Below are positions 24,545-32,764 of a DNA stretch of 64,000 nucleotides, piece by piece. The notes beneath the pieces were generated by a model, which saw nothing but the letters and a program-made list of their open reading frames with translations, was not told the origin of the DNA and searched no databases. The translations under genes were made by a program, and so were the position numbers. Positions within the stretch are counted from its first letter, which is position 1. Each line of letters opens with the position of its first letter. The stretch covers positions 1,798,001 through 1,862,000 of the forward strand of contig NZ_CP151802.1 of assembly GCF_038446665.1 (NCBI RefSeq), given 5' to 3'. This DNA is from Lysobacter sp. FW306-1B-D06B (lineage in GTDB: Bacteria; Pseudomonadota; Gammaproteobacteria; Xanthomonadales; Xanthomonadaceae).

Positions 24545-27021
24545 AGGGTCGGGTCGGGGGTGGTTTCGACTTGGCCGCCGCCGTTGTTCAGGCGTTGCGT
24601 CGAGGTGGGCGGCACGAGATACAGGTCGTCGCGGTCGTACCCGAGGATACCACGGCGCAAAGCCCGCTCCGTGTTCTGGCCGGCGGAGCCCAGGCCCTTC
24701 AGCTCGAATTCGAACATGATCCGGGTGTCCAGTTCGCTGTCTCGGTTGCGGATGTAGCGCCGGCCGACAAGACGCGCGGCCAGGCAGCAGCTTTCCCATT
24801 GGACACCGGCGATGGTCTCCAGTTCCTTCCGGTCCAGGATCGAGTAGTAGTACCGGCCGACCAGACTCCACGTCTCATTGATCGGGTACAGGAAGGAGAA
24901 GTCGGCCTGCTCCAGCTGATCCCTGGAACTCGGCGGGTCGATCCCCTCGCGGAAGGCCGCATTCCGACGGTAGCGATAGCCCACGTTGACGATGCCGCCG
25001 CGGGGGAACAGGTAGCGCACGCGTGCGCTGACGAAGTCTTCGCCGCGGTACTTCGGGTTCCAGATGTAGGTCGCGCCCAGGTTCCAGCGATCGTTCGGCG
25101 TGACGCTGGCATCGGCCACCCAGGCCGACTTGCCCGATTCGATGGTGGCCTGATTCGGCAGCGTGACGCGGCTGTCGTCGAAGTATTGGATCTGGCCGAT
25201 GCTGGCCGCCAGGCGTTCGCGGCCGTCTTCTTCGCTGATGAAGCGCGTGGTCAGCGCCGCCGTCAGCTGGTTGGCGTCCATCTGCCGGTCCGCGCCGGTG
25301 TAACGGTTGTCGCGGAACAGCTGGCCCCAGCTGAAGGTCATCGAGCCGGTGTCGAAGACCGGGAAGTTGTCCTGGTTCCGGTACGGAATATTGAGGTAGT
25401 ACAGGCGCGGCTCCAGCGTATGCAGGTAGCTGGTGCCGCGGAACTCCGTGTTGCGGTCGAAGTACATGCCGGCGTCGACCGAGGTGATCGGCAGGCTGCG
25501 CGTGAGGTTGCGGTCGGAAAACTGTTGGACCAACTCGGGCGTGGGCGGGGCGTTGGAACCCAGGACGCGCTGCGAGTATTCGGTAGCGCGGTCGACGGCA
25601 CTGCCCTCGAGCTGGTATGCCGTATAGCGCCAGGCCAGCTTGGGCCGGATGTACCAGCTGGCGCCTTCCAGTGGCAGGGATACAAACGGCTTCACGTCCA
25701 GGCGGTTGCCGCCGAGGAACTCAGTGTGCGCAAAGCGCACGCCCTCGGCATCCACGCCCGCCTGCAACCAGGGCATGACCGGCTGCGCCCAGCTGAGGGA
25801 GGCGCGCGGCAGTCGATCGAACGGGAGGTTGAAGTCGCTGAGCGTGTAGTCGGCGAGCTGGTAATGGTCGGCCATCACCGACGCGCTCCAGTAGCGCCCG
25901 CGGCCATACACGCCGGCGTCGCTGCGGATCGAATACATCGAGATGCCGTACAGGCTGCTGCTGAAATCCTCGAAGTAATGGGTGTCGCTCACCCAGCCCA
26001 GGTTCGTGCTGGCATACCAGGCGCTGTTGATGTTGTGCGTGGCATACAGCGCGAACTGGCCGCGGTTCTTGTCCGGCAGGCTCGAGGAAGGATTGCCGAA
26101 TTCCGGATTGAGGTAGCGGTCCGGCTCGTTGCGGGGCAGGTCGTCGCTCGGCATCCAGTTGCCGTAGACCTCGCCTTTGCCCTTCTCGTACAGCCAGCGG
26201 AACTCTGCGCCGATCAGCCCGCCGCGGTCGCTCATCCAGCGCGGGTAGAGCGTGGCATCGTAGTTCGGCGCCAGGTTGAGGTAGACCGGCTGCCGGTAGT
26301 CGAAGCCGTTGCGTCCGGACAGGGCCAACTGCGGATAGAGCAGGCCGGTGCGACGACGATCGTCGATCGGGAACGTAAACCAGGGCACGTACAGCACCGG
26401 CACCCGGCCGATGCGCACAGTGGCGTTCTTCGCCACGCCCATGCCTTCGGCGGTGTCGAGATCGATCTGGTTGGCGCGCAGTTCCCACGCGCGCTGGTTC
26501 GGCGCGCAGGTGGAATAGGTGGAGCCGATGAGGTGGCCCCTGGGTCCGTCGAGTTCGATGCGGTCCGCGCCGCCGTTGCCGCGCCGCTCGGTGAGCTGGT
26601 ACTGCACGTTCTCGATGCGGTGCTGGTCGGCGTTCTGGTCGCCCTCGGCGCGGTCGGCCAGGATGCGCATGCCGCTGTCCTGGTAGCGCACGTTGCCGAT
26701 GGCGCTGTACTTGCCGGTTTCGGCGTTGTAGCTGAGCTTGTCGGTGCCGAGGAACTGGTCGCCACGGTTCAGGCGGACATTGTCCTGGACGACGATGTCC
26801 TGCTCGCTGCCGGCACGTTCGAGCTGGCCGCCGTCGATGTCGGTGGGTTCGGTGGAACGGCTGGCGATGCCGCCCATGGGCGCGGGCGCGTCCTCGAACC
26901 GGGGCACGGCATCGATGATCGGGCACAGATACCAGTCCTCCTCGTCGCCGTCGGCGGCGTGCGCCGGCAGGGCCAGCGCGATGCACAGCGACAACGGAAG
27001 CAGTCGGAGGGTTGGGCGCAC
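24541..27021 (-). CDS. lptD: LPS-assembly outer-membrane protein LptD
   Basis: Large beta-barrel which, with LptE, inserts lipopolysaccharide into the outer leaflet. The product is 826 aa with a signal peptide (residues 1-22, ending PAHAAD). The N-terminal OstA/jellyroll domain shows IVVQDNVRLNRGDQFLGTDKL and GNVRYQDSGMRILADRAEGD. The barrel begins with VPVLYVPWFTFPIDDRRRTGLLYP, and the C-terminal barrel motif is ETIAGVQWESCCLAARLVGRRY with the paired cysteines of the inter-domain disulfides. A 222-bp gap precedes it and should carry the operon promoter. Confidence 0.96.
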   Translation of the reverse strand: MRPTLRLLPLSLCIALALPAHAADGDEEDWYLCPIIDAVPRFEDAPAPMGGIASRSTEPTDIDGGQLERAGSEQDIVVQDNVRLNRGDQFLGTDKLSYNAETGKYSAIGNVRYQDSGMRILADRAEGDQNADQHRIENVQYQLTERRGNGGADRIELDGPRGHLIGSTYSTCAPNQRAWELRANQIDLDTAEGMGVAKNATVRIGRVPVLYVPWFTFPIDDRRRTGLLYPQLALSGRNGFDYRQPVYLNLAPNYDATLYPRWMSDRGGLIGAEFRWLYEKGKGEVYGNWMPSDDLPRNEPDRYLNPEFGNPSSSLPDKNRGQFALYATHNINSAWYASTNLGWVSDTHYFEDFSSSLYGISMYSIRSDAGVYGRGRYWSASVMADHYQLADYTLSDFNLPFDRLPRASLSWAQPVMPWLQAGVDAEGVRFAHTEFLGGNRLDVKPFVSLPLEGASWYIRPKLAWRYTAYQLEGSAVDRATEYSQRVLGSNAPPTPELVQQFSDRNLTRSLPITSVDAGMYFDRNTEFRGTSYLHTLEPRLYYLNIPYRNQDNFPVFDTGSMTFSWGQLFRDNRYTGADRQMDANQLTAALTTRFISEEDGRERLAASIGQIQYFDDSRVTLPNQATIESGKSAWVADASVTPNDRWNLGATYIWNPKYRGEDFVSARVRYLFPRGGIVNVGYRYRRNAAFREGIDPPSSRDQLEQADFSFLYPINETWSLVGRYYYSILDRKELETIAGVQWESCCLAARLVGRRYIRNRDSELDTRIMFEFELKGLGSAGQNTERALRRGILGYDRDDLYLVPPTSTQRLNNGGGQVETTPDPTL

Positions 27022-27243
27022 TCGGGGGACCGTGATCGTCTGCGTTCAGGAAAAACGGGTCGCTAGATTGCCGTATCCCTTGCGAGGGGGCAACGCGAGG
27101 TCCATCTTGCGCCCATCGCTGTTCATTTCCGCGTCAAGGCACGAGGGCGAGTGCCGCCGGCGGATGACGATGGCGCGAACGGCGAAGGTCGCGTGCGGTT
27201 CGCAGGCCGTGCGGGCTTGGGCGACGCGGGCCGCGAGCGGCGA
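27022..27243. promoter_or_regulatory. Upstream region of the lptD operon
   Basis: This 222-bp space lies between the HDAC-like gene end and the lptD start, both on the minus strand. It is expected to hold the promoter of the lptD-surA-pdxA-rsmA-apaG-apaH operon. A relatively AT-rich patch is at 27045-27080. I could not identify convincing -35/-10 or sigma-E sites by eye, nor any gene. Confidence 0.35.
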
Positions 27244-28164
27244 TCAGTCGAGCCCTTCCAGCAGTGCGCCCACATGGGCGACGCTGGCTTCGCGCAACGC
27301 CGCCAGGTCATACCCGCCTTCGAGCATCGACACGACGCGCCCGTTGCCATGGCGACGCGCGATGGCCACCAGTTCGCGCGTGATCCAGCCGTAGTCTTCG
27401 GTTTCCAGCTCCACCTGCGCGAGCGGGTCGCGCTTGTGCGCGTCGAAGCCGGCGGAAATGAAGAGCAGCTGCGGGCGGAAGGAGTCCAGCGCCGGCAGCA
27501 GCTGTTCGCGCCAGACGCGATGGAACCCCTCGCTGCCGCATCCCGGCGGCAACGGTACGTTGACGATGTTGCCCACGCCACGCTCGTTCGCGTACCCGGT
27601 GTCGGGATACAGCGGCATCTGGTGCGAGCTCAGGTACATCACGCGCGGGTCGGTGTCGAAGATCGCCTGCGTGCCGTTGCCGTGATGGACATCGAAATCC
27701 ACCACGGCCACGCGCGACAGTCCGTGCTTGTCGCAGGCATGCGCGGCGGCCACGGCGATGTTGTTGAACAGGCAAAAGCCCATCGCCGCCGACGGCGTGG
27801 CGTGGTGACCCGGCGGCCGTACCGCGCAGAAGGCGCGGCGGATCTCGCCGTGCATCACCGCATCCACCGCCGCGATGCCGGCGCCGGCTGCGCGCAGCGC
27901 GGCTTCGGCGGAACCGGGAGCGAGCACGGTATCGGGATCCAGCGCCATCGGACCTTCGACCGGCGTGTCCAGGACCAGCGCGAGCAACGCGTCGTCGTGC
28001 ACGCGCAGCAGCTGCCCGCGACTGGCGCGCGGGGCTTCTTCCCATTCCAGGGATGCGAATGTTTCGCGCAGCGCCTCGGTCACCGCCACCAGGCGCAAGG
28101 GACGCTCCGCGTGCCCGGGGCCCGGGTCGTGGCGCGTGCAGGCGGGGTGGGTGTAGATGCGCAT
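27244..28164 (-). CDS. Histone deacetylase-family amidohydrolase
   Basis: Zinc enzyme of the arginase/deacetylase superfamily (AcuC/acetylpolyamine amidohydrolase type), 306 aa. The catalytic pocket is visible as RPPGHHATP (H120/H121), zinc ligands D158 and H160 in VVDFDVHHGNGTQ, D241 in ISAGFDAHKRDP, and EGGYDL near the C-terminus. Bacterial members deacetylate polyamines, acetoin-pathway proteins or other small amides; the substrate here is unknown. The ATG at 28164 (MRIYTHPACTRHDPGPGHAE) matches the family N-terminus. It lies 13 bp after the cobalamin adenosyltransferase gene, so the two are probably co-transcribed. Confidence 0.93.
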   Translation of the reverse strand: MRIYTHPACTRHDPGPGHAERPLRLVAVTEALRETFASLEWEEAPRASRGQLLRVHDDALLALVLDTPVEGPMALDPDTVLAPGSAEAALRAAGAGIAAVDAVMHGEIRRAFCAVRPPGHHATPSAAMGFCLFNNIAVAAAHACDKHGLSRVAVVDFDVHHGNGTQAIFDTDPRVMYLSSHQMPLYPDTGYANERGVGNIVNVPLPPGCGSEGFHRVWREQLLPALDSFRPQLLFISAGFDAHKRDPLAQVELETEDYGWITRELVAIARRHGNGRVVSMLEGGYDLAALREASVAHVGALLEGLD

Positions 28165-28177
28165 GGCGCGCGGCGCG

Positions 28178-28732
28178 TCAGCCTTTGCGCCGCTCGTGGT
28201 TCCACAGCACTTCGCCGTGGCCGCTGGCACGCGCGAGGACGCGCGCCAGCACAAACAGCAGGTCGGACAAGCGATTGAGGTAGCGCACCGCTTCCGGACG
28301 CACGTCCTCAACGCGCGCGAGCGACACCGCCTCGCGTTCGGCGCGGCGTACGACCGTCCGCGCGATGTGGCAGCGTGCCGCCGCTTCACCGCCGCCGGGC
28401 AGGATGAAATCCTTCAGCGGCGGCAGCGGTTCGTTGAATGCGTCGAGCTGCTGTTCCAGCCGCTCGATGTCCGCGTCGAAAATCGCCGCATGCCCCGGGA
28501 TGCACAACTCGCCGCCCAGGTCGAACAACTGGTGCTGCACCGTGGTGAGCAGGCGGCGGATGTCATCGGGCACATCGGCGGCCAGCACCAGGCCGATGCA
28601 GGAATTGGCCTCGTCCACGGTGCCGTAGGCGGCGACGCGGGCCGAGTCCTTGGCGACGCGGCTGCCGTCGCCAAGCCCCGTCGTGCCGTCGTCGCCGGTG
28701 CGGGTGTAGATCTTCGAAAGGCGGTTGCCCAT
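28178..28732 (-). CDS. Cob(I)alamin adenosyltransferase, PduO type
   Basis: Transfers the adenosyl group of ATP to cob(I)alamin to make adenosylcobalamin. The 184-aa product has the PduO/MMAB signatures: KIYTRTGDDGTTGLGDGSRV at the N-terminus, YGTVDEANSCIGL, FDLGGELCIPG, FILPGGG, and the ATP-contact helix ARTVVRRAERE followed by YLNRLSDLLFVLARV. No cobalamin biosynthesis genes are nearby, so it probably activates imported cobalamin. A 9-bp gap separates it from the DUF6580-like membrane protein gene upstream, an association discussed in the findings. Confidence 0.93.
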   Translation of the reverse strand: MGNRLSKIYTRTGDDGTTGLGDGSRVAKDSARVAAYGTVDEANSCIGLVLAADVPDDIRRLLTTVQHQLFDLGGELCIPGHAAIFDADIERLEQQLDAFNEPLPPLKDFILPGGGEAAARCHIARTVVRRAEREAVSLARVEDVRPEAVRYLNRLSDLLFVLARVLARASGHGEVLWNHERRKG

Positions 28733-28741
28733 CGGCGCCGC

Positions 28742-29362
28742 TTACACCGTCTGCGCGCGCAGTGCCGGCACGCGCTGACGCAGCAGGGCGAAGCCGCCGA
28801 ACAGGATCGCGGCGTAGAACAGCGTGCCCAGCACGGTCCACTGGAAGAACGGCAGCGCCGCGGCGTAGCACGGCATCAGGCCGGTCATGCAGGCCGGATG
28901 CGCGTTGACCGGCGTGGCCGTCGCCCACACGGCGAAATTGGTCACCACGAAGAACAGCACCGAGCCCATCAGCGAATAGCCCAGCACGCGCGCGCCGCTC
29001 ACGCGACCGCGCAGGCCGAAGCCCAGCGCCGCCGACAGGGCGATGCAGACGTAAACCGACAGCCAGGTCACCAGGTAGGTGGAGCTGGTGAAGTGTTCGA
29101 AGTACGTACCGCCCAGGGTCAGGCCCAGGATCACGTCCGACAGCAGCATCGCCACCAGCGGGATCGCGATGGCCAACGCGCGCGAGGCGAAGTAGGCGCC
29201 GCCGAACAGCGCGACCGCCTCGACCGGCGAGAAGTTCGGCGGATGCGGCAGCAGGCGCGAGAGCGCGGCGATGACGATCATGCCGATCAGCACCAGCGGG
29301 CCGGGGGCGAACAGGGAGCTGGAGGCGGGCGTAGCGGGCGAGGTCGAAACTGGACGGTTCAT
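28742..29362 (-). CDS. Six-helix membrane protein, DUF6580-like
   Basis: Integral membrane protein of 206 aa with about six hydrophobic segments (residues about 21-36, 45-58, 62-82, 97-117, 127-148 and 173-194). Notable features are RLLPHPPNFSPVEAVALFGGAYF at 36-58, a short proline-bearing motif before the second helix, and cysteines at 106, 158 and 165. The PHPPNFSP and GGAYF pattern recalls the DUF6580 family, whose size and helix number resemble S-components of vitamin transporters. Its gene starts an apparent operon with a cobalamin adenosyltransferase and an HDAC-like enzyme. No transport ATPase is nearby. Function is unproven. Confidence 0.75.
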   Translation of the reverse strand: MNRPVSTSPATPASSSLFAPGPLVLIGMIVIAALSRLLPHPPNFSPVEAVALFGGAYFASRALAIAIPLVAMLLSDVILGLTLGGTYFEHFTSSTYLVTWLSVYVCIALSAALGFGLRGRVSGARVLGYSLMGSVLFFVVTNFAVWATATPVNAHPACMTGLMPCYAAALPFFQWTVLGTLFYAAILFGGFALLRQRVPALRAQTV

Positions 29363-29415
29363 CGGGGCGGAATCTGGGGAAGGTCAGGGCCTTCAGGAAC
29401 CGTTAGCATAGCGCA

Positions 29416-30699
29416 ATGCCTGTAGCGGCCCCCTCAACTCCGCCCTCCGGCGCGCCCGGAGACACCCCCTCGCGCGACACCGTCCACGACGTTGTGATCG
29501 TCGGCGGCGGCCTGGTCGGCGCCAGCCTGGCGATCGCGTTGGAGCGCCTGGGACTCGACGTCGGCCTGGTCGAGGCCACGCCGCCCGGCACGCTGCCGGC
29601 GGTGTTCGACGAGCGCAACCTCAGCTTCGCCGAGGCCACCGTCAACGCGCTCACCGCGCTCGGCGTCATGCAGAAGCTGCGTGCGCCGGCCGGTGCGATC
29701 CAGCGCATCCACATCAGCCGCCGAGGCGATTTCGGCCGCGGCCTGCTCGACGCCGCGCGTTACGGCCGCAGCGAGTTCGGTCGCGTGGTGGTCGCACGTG
29801 ATTTCGGCGAAGCGCTGGAAGCCCGGCTCGCGGAAGCGACGACGCTCACACGCTATCGGCCGGTGCGCTTCCTCGGCCTGGCGGACGTATCGGACGAATC
29901 GCGCGCGATCCGCGTGGCCGATGCCGACGGCGAACGTTTGCTGCACACGCGCCTGCTCGTCGCCGCCGACGGCACGCGCAGCGCCGTGCGCGAAACGCTG
30001 GGCATCGGCGTGGACGAGCACGATTACCTGCAGACGCTGTTCGTCGCGCGCGTGCGCGGCTCGCGACCGCCCGACGGCACCGCCTACGAACGCCTCGGCA
30101 ACGACGGCCCGACCGCGCTGCTGCCGCGCGGCGACCGCCACTACGGCCTGATCCATGCCGTCGCGCGCGAAGACGCCGACGCCGTGGCCGCGCTGGACGA
30201 AGCCGGCTTCCTTGCGCGTGCGCAGGAGGCCTTCGGCTGGCGCGCCGGACGGTTCCTGTCGTGCGGACCGCGCAGCGCGCACGCAGCGATCCGCGTCGTC
30301 GCGCATCGCACCGTCGCACCGCGTGCGGTGCTCATCGGCAACGCCGCGCAGACGATTCACCCGATCGGCGCGCAGGGTTTCAACCTCGGCCTGCGCGATG
30401 CGCTCACGCTGGCCGAACTCATCGCCGACATGCGCGCGCTGGATGCAAGCGGCGATTGCGGCCATGCCGCGCTGCTCGACGCCTACACCGCGCGCCGCCG
30501 CGAAGATCGCGAACGCACGGTGGGATTCTCCGACGGCCTCGCCCGCCTGACCGCGAACGCCGCGCCGCTGCTGCGGCCGCTGCGCAGCCTGGGCTTGTTC
30601 GCGGTGGATCGCATCGCCTCGGCGCAGTCCTATCTGGTCGGCGGTGCGATGGGTTATCGCGGCGACGTGCCCGCGTTGTGCCGGGAGAACCGCGCATGA
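29416..30699 (+). CDS. ubiH: 2-octaprenyl-6-methoxyphenol hydroxylase UbiH
   Basis: FAD-dependent monooxygenase for one ring hydroxylation in ubiquinone synthesis. The 427-aa protein has the dinucleotide-binding motif VVIVGGGLVGASLAIAL at about residues 26-42, the arginine-rich FDERNLSFAEATVNAL, a central LVAADGTRSAVRE, and the second FAD motif IGNAAQTIHPIGAQGFNLGLRD typical of UbiH (NAAQ, not DAAH). The start is the ATG at 29416. The downstream gene overlaps by ATGA and is a second member of the family, so both hydroxylations may be made from one transcript. Confidence 0.93.
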   Translation: MPVAAPSTPPSGAPGDTPSRDTVHDVVIVGGGLVGASLAIALERLGLDVGLVEATPPGTLPAVFDERNLSFAEATVNALTALGVMQKLRAPAGAIQRIHISRRGDFGRGLLDAARYGRSEFGRVVVARDFGEALEARLAEATTLTRYRPVRFLGLADVSDESRAIRVADADGERLLHTRLLVAADGTRSAVRETLGIGVDEHDYLQTLFVARVRGSRPPDGTAYERLGNDGPTALLPRGDRHYGLIHAVAREDADAVAALDEAGFLARAQEAFGWRAGRFLSCGPRSAHAAIRVVAHRTVAPRAVLIGNAAQTIHPIGAQGFNLGLRDALTLAELIADMRALDASGDCGHAALLDAYTARRREDRERTVGFSDGLARLTANAAPLLRPLRSLGLFAVDRIASAQSYLVGGAMGYRGDVPALCRENRA

Positions 30700-31889
30700 G
30701 CCGGCGGGGAAGCGGACTGGACGTGGTGGTGGTCGGCGCCGGCGTGGTCGGCGCGGCGGCCGCGCTCGCGTTCGCGCGTGACGGTTTGCGCGTGGCGCTG
30801 GTCGAATCCCGCCAGCCGCCGGCCTGGCAGCCGCTGCCGCCCGACGCCGAACGCATCGACCTGCGTGTGTATGCCTTCGCGCCCGACAACGCGGCGCTGC
30901 TCGACGACCTGGGCGTGTGGCGCGAGATCGCATCCGCACGGCTGCAACCGTACCGCGCGATGCGGGTGTGGGACGCGGCCGGTGGCGGTGAACTCGTCTT
31001 CGATGCCGACGCCTTCGGCCGTCGCGAGCTGGGCTGGATCGTCGAACACGCGCTGCTCGTCGATCGCCTGTGGGCCGCCTTGCCGGCAGCGGGCGTGCAG
31101 TTGCACTGCCCGGACAGCGTCGTCGCGCTCGAGCAGGACGACAGCGGTGCGACCGTCGTGCTCGAAAGTGGGCTCTCGCTGCGTGCGCGGATCGTGGTCG
31201 CCGCCGACGGCGCCGAATCGAAGCTTCGTTCGCTTGCCGGTATCCAGGCGCCGCGCCGCGATTACGGCCAGCGCGGGCTGGTTGCGTTCGTCGAAAGCGA
31301 GCTGCCGCACCAGGCCACCTGCTGGCAGCGTTTCCTGCCGACGGGGCCGCTGGCGTTCCTGCCGTTCGGCGAGCCCAATCTCAGCTCGATCGTGTGGACG
31401 CTGCCCGACGTCGAGGCGCAGCGTTTGCTGGAGATCGACGACACGACGTTCCTGCGCGAACTCCAGTCCGCGTTCGCTGGCACGCTGGGAGCACTGACGC
31501 GCGTGTCCCGCCGCGCCGCATTCCCGTTGCGTTTGCAGTTGGCGCAGTCGCTCGTCGCCGGACGCCTTGTCGTGGTCGGCGACGCCGCGCATGCGGTGCA
31601 TCCGCTGGCGGGGCAGGGTGTGAACCTGGGATTGCGCGACGTGGCGACGCTGCGGCGCACGCTGGCCGATGCGCAGCGAGCCGGGCGCGATCCGGCCGCG
31701 CGCCTGTCACGCTGGGCGCGGCAGCAGCGCAGCGAGAATGCGATGTCGGCGTATGCCTTCGACGGCATCAACCGTCTGTTCTCCAACGATTCGGTCGCGG
31801 CCACGCTGCTGCGCGGGCCGCTGCTGGGGCTGGCCGGGAAACTTCCGCCGCTCACACACGCCTTCTGGCGTCACGCGGCCGGTCAATAA
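30696..31889 (+). CDS. Ubiquinone-biosynthesis FAD hydroxylase, UbiI/UbiF-like
   Basis: Second flavin monooxygenase of the UbiH/COQ6 family, 397 aa. The motifs are VVVVGAGVVGAAAALAFARDG (N-terminal), VYAFAPDNAALLDDLGVW, VVAADGAESKLRSLAGI, and VVVGDAAHAVHPLAGQGVNLGLRD. The GDAAH-x-x-HPLAGQG form is closer to UbiI/UbiF/VisC than to UbiH. Which ring position it hydroxylates cannot be decided by eye, so no symbol is given. Its start overlaps the ubiH stop. A strong terminator follows at 31891-31921. Confidence 0.88.
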   Translation: MSRRGSGLDVVVVGAGVVGAAAALAFARDGLRVALVESRQPPAWQPLPPDAERIDLRVYAFAPDNAALLDDLGVWREIASARLQPYRAMRVWDAAGGGELVFDADAFGRRELGWIVEHALLVDRLWAALPAAGVQLHCPDSVVALEQDDSGATVVLESGLSLRARIVVAADGAESKLRSLAGIQAPRRDYGQRGLVAFVESELPHQATCWQRFLPTGPLAFLPFGEPNLSSIVWTLPDVEAQRLLEIDDTTFLRELQSAFAGTLGALTRVSRRAAFPLRLQLAQSLVAGRLVVVGDAAHAVHPLAGQGVNLGLRDVATLRRTLADAQRAGRDPAARLSRWARQQRSENAMSAYAFDGINRLFSNDSVAATLLRGPLLGLAGKLPPLTHAFWRHAAGQ

Positions 31890-31890
31890 A

Positions 31891-31921
31891 GCGAACCCCT
31901 CCCGGCGCGGGAGGGGTTCGC
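31891..31921. terminator. Bidirectional terminator between ubi genes and EF-hand protein gene
   Basis: Stem of 14 pairs, GCGAACCCCTCCCG with CGGGAGGGGTTCGC, around a GCG loop. It lies between convergent genes. On the minus strand it is followed by TTTA, and on the plus strand by CATCG, so termination may be better leftward. It starts one base after the ubi stop region. Confidence 0.85.
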
Positions 31922-31943
31922 CATCGCCGACGGCTTCGACAGG

Positions 31944-32648
31944 TCACTTACCGCCGGCAAGCTCGCGCTGGGTGATGCGACCGTCGCGGTTGGCGTCGAT
32001 CGCGTTGAAATCCGCCGACAGCGTGGCGTTCGCGCTGACTTCGGTGCGGCTGAGGTTGCCGTCGCGGTTGGTGTCCAGCGCGTTGAAATCGACCTTGTTG
32101 GTGAGCGTCGAATTCGGCGGGCTGGAGGTGGCGTGCACCTCTTCCTTCACCGGGCCCGCATAGGCGGGTGCCGTCGCCGGAGGCGGCGCCGGCTGCGGAT
32201 ACGCCTGCTCCACCGCGGCGTCCGCGGACGCCTGGGCCTGCAGGCTGGCGTTGGTGGCGGCGGTCGCGGCTTCGCGCGCTTCGACCGCGCCCTGCTTCGG
32301 ATTGGCCGAGGACTGCGCGGCGCTCTGCGCACTGCGCGCGTCGTGAGCGGCGTTGACGGCCTGGTTGGCGGCCTTGTTCGCGGCGTCGGCCTGCTGGTTG
32401 ATGGTGGTGTAGGTGCCGCCGCTGACGCTGGTGGCATCGCGCGCGGTCTGCGCGCTGGCGCGTGCGGCTTCGGCCTGTTCCGAGGCGACCTCGGCGGCGG
32501 CCTCGGCCTGGATCTTCGACTTCGCCGGTTCGCCCTGCGTGCGTTGCGCAGCGGCCGGGCCGGCGATGGCCAGCGTGGCGAGGATCGCCATCGCCAACAG
32601 CTTCGGGCCCATCACATTCTTGGGAAGGTAAAGCGCGGACTTCATCAT
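31944..32648 (-). CDS. Secreted alanine-rich protein with two EF-hands
   Basis: Protein of 234 aa with a signal peptide (ends near residue 35, PAAAQ). The middle (residues about 45-150) is an alanine/serine/glutamate-rich stretch likely to be helical and coiled, and the linker is proline-rich (PQPAPPPATAPAYAGP). The C-terminus has two calcium-binding loops, DTNRDGNLSRTE and DANRDGRITQRE, spaced as in a paired EF-hand. I recognise no named family. It is probably exported to the periplasm or outer surface and could bind calcium. The start at 32648 has GAGG seven bases upstream; an adjacent ATG one codon later is equally possible. Confidence 0.8.
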   Translation of the reverse strand: MMKSALYLPKNVMGPKLLAMAILATLAIAGPAAAQRTQGEPAKSKIQAEAAAEVASEQAEAARASAQTARDATSVSGGTYTTINQQADAANKAANQAVNAAHDARSAQSAAQSSANPKQGAVEAREAATAATNASLQAQASADAAVEQAYPQPAPPPATAPAYAGPVKEEVHATSSPPNSTLTNKVDFNALDTNRDGNLSRTEVSANATLSADFNAIDANRDGRITQRELAGGK

Positions 32649-32764
32649 GTGACCTCGCTGTATGGGACGAGGCCGACGCTAGCCCGCCCAACATCAACCG
32701 CAGGTCAATTCACGCACACCGGCGCGTCGCGCGATGCGCAGCGTTCACCCATGTGAGTGTGGTG

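Noticed and set aside
24571..27066. An 831-codon open frame on the plus strand, antisense to lptD
   Set aside because: Mirror frame caused by third-position GC bias; no recognisable motif or ribosome-binding site, while lptD on the other strand is certain.
29363..29415. Cobalamin riboswitch upstream of the DUF6580-like/adenosyltransferase operon
   Set aside because: Only 53 bp separate the divergent starts, too little for a B12 aptamer, and no conserved B12-box sequence is present.
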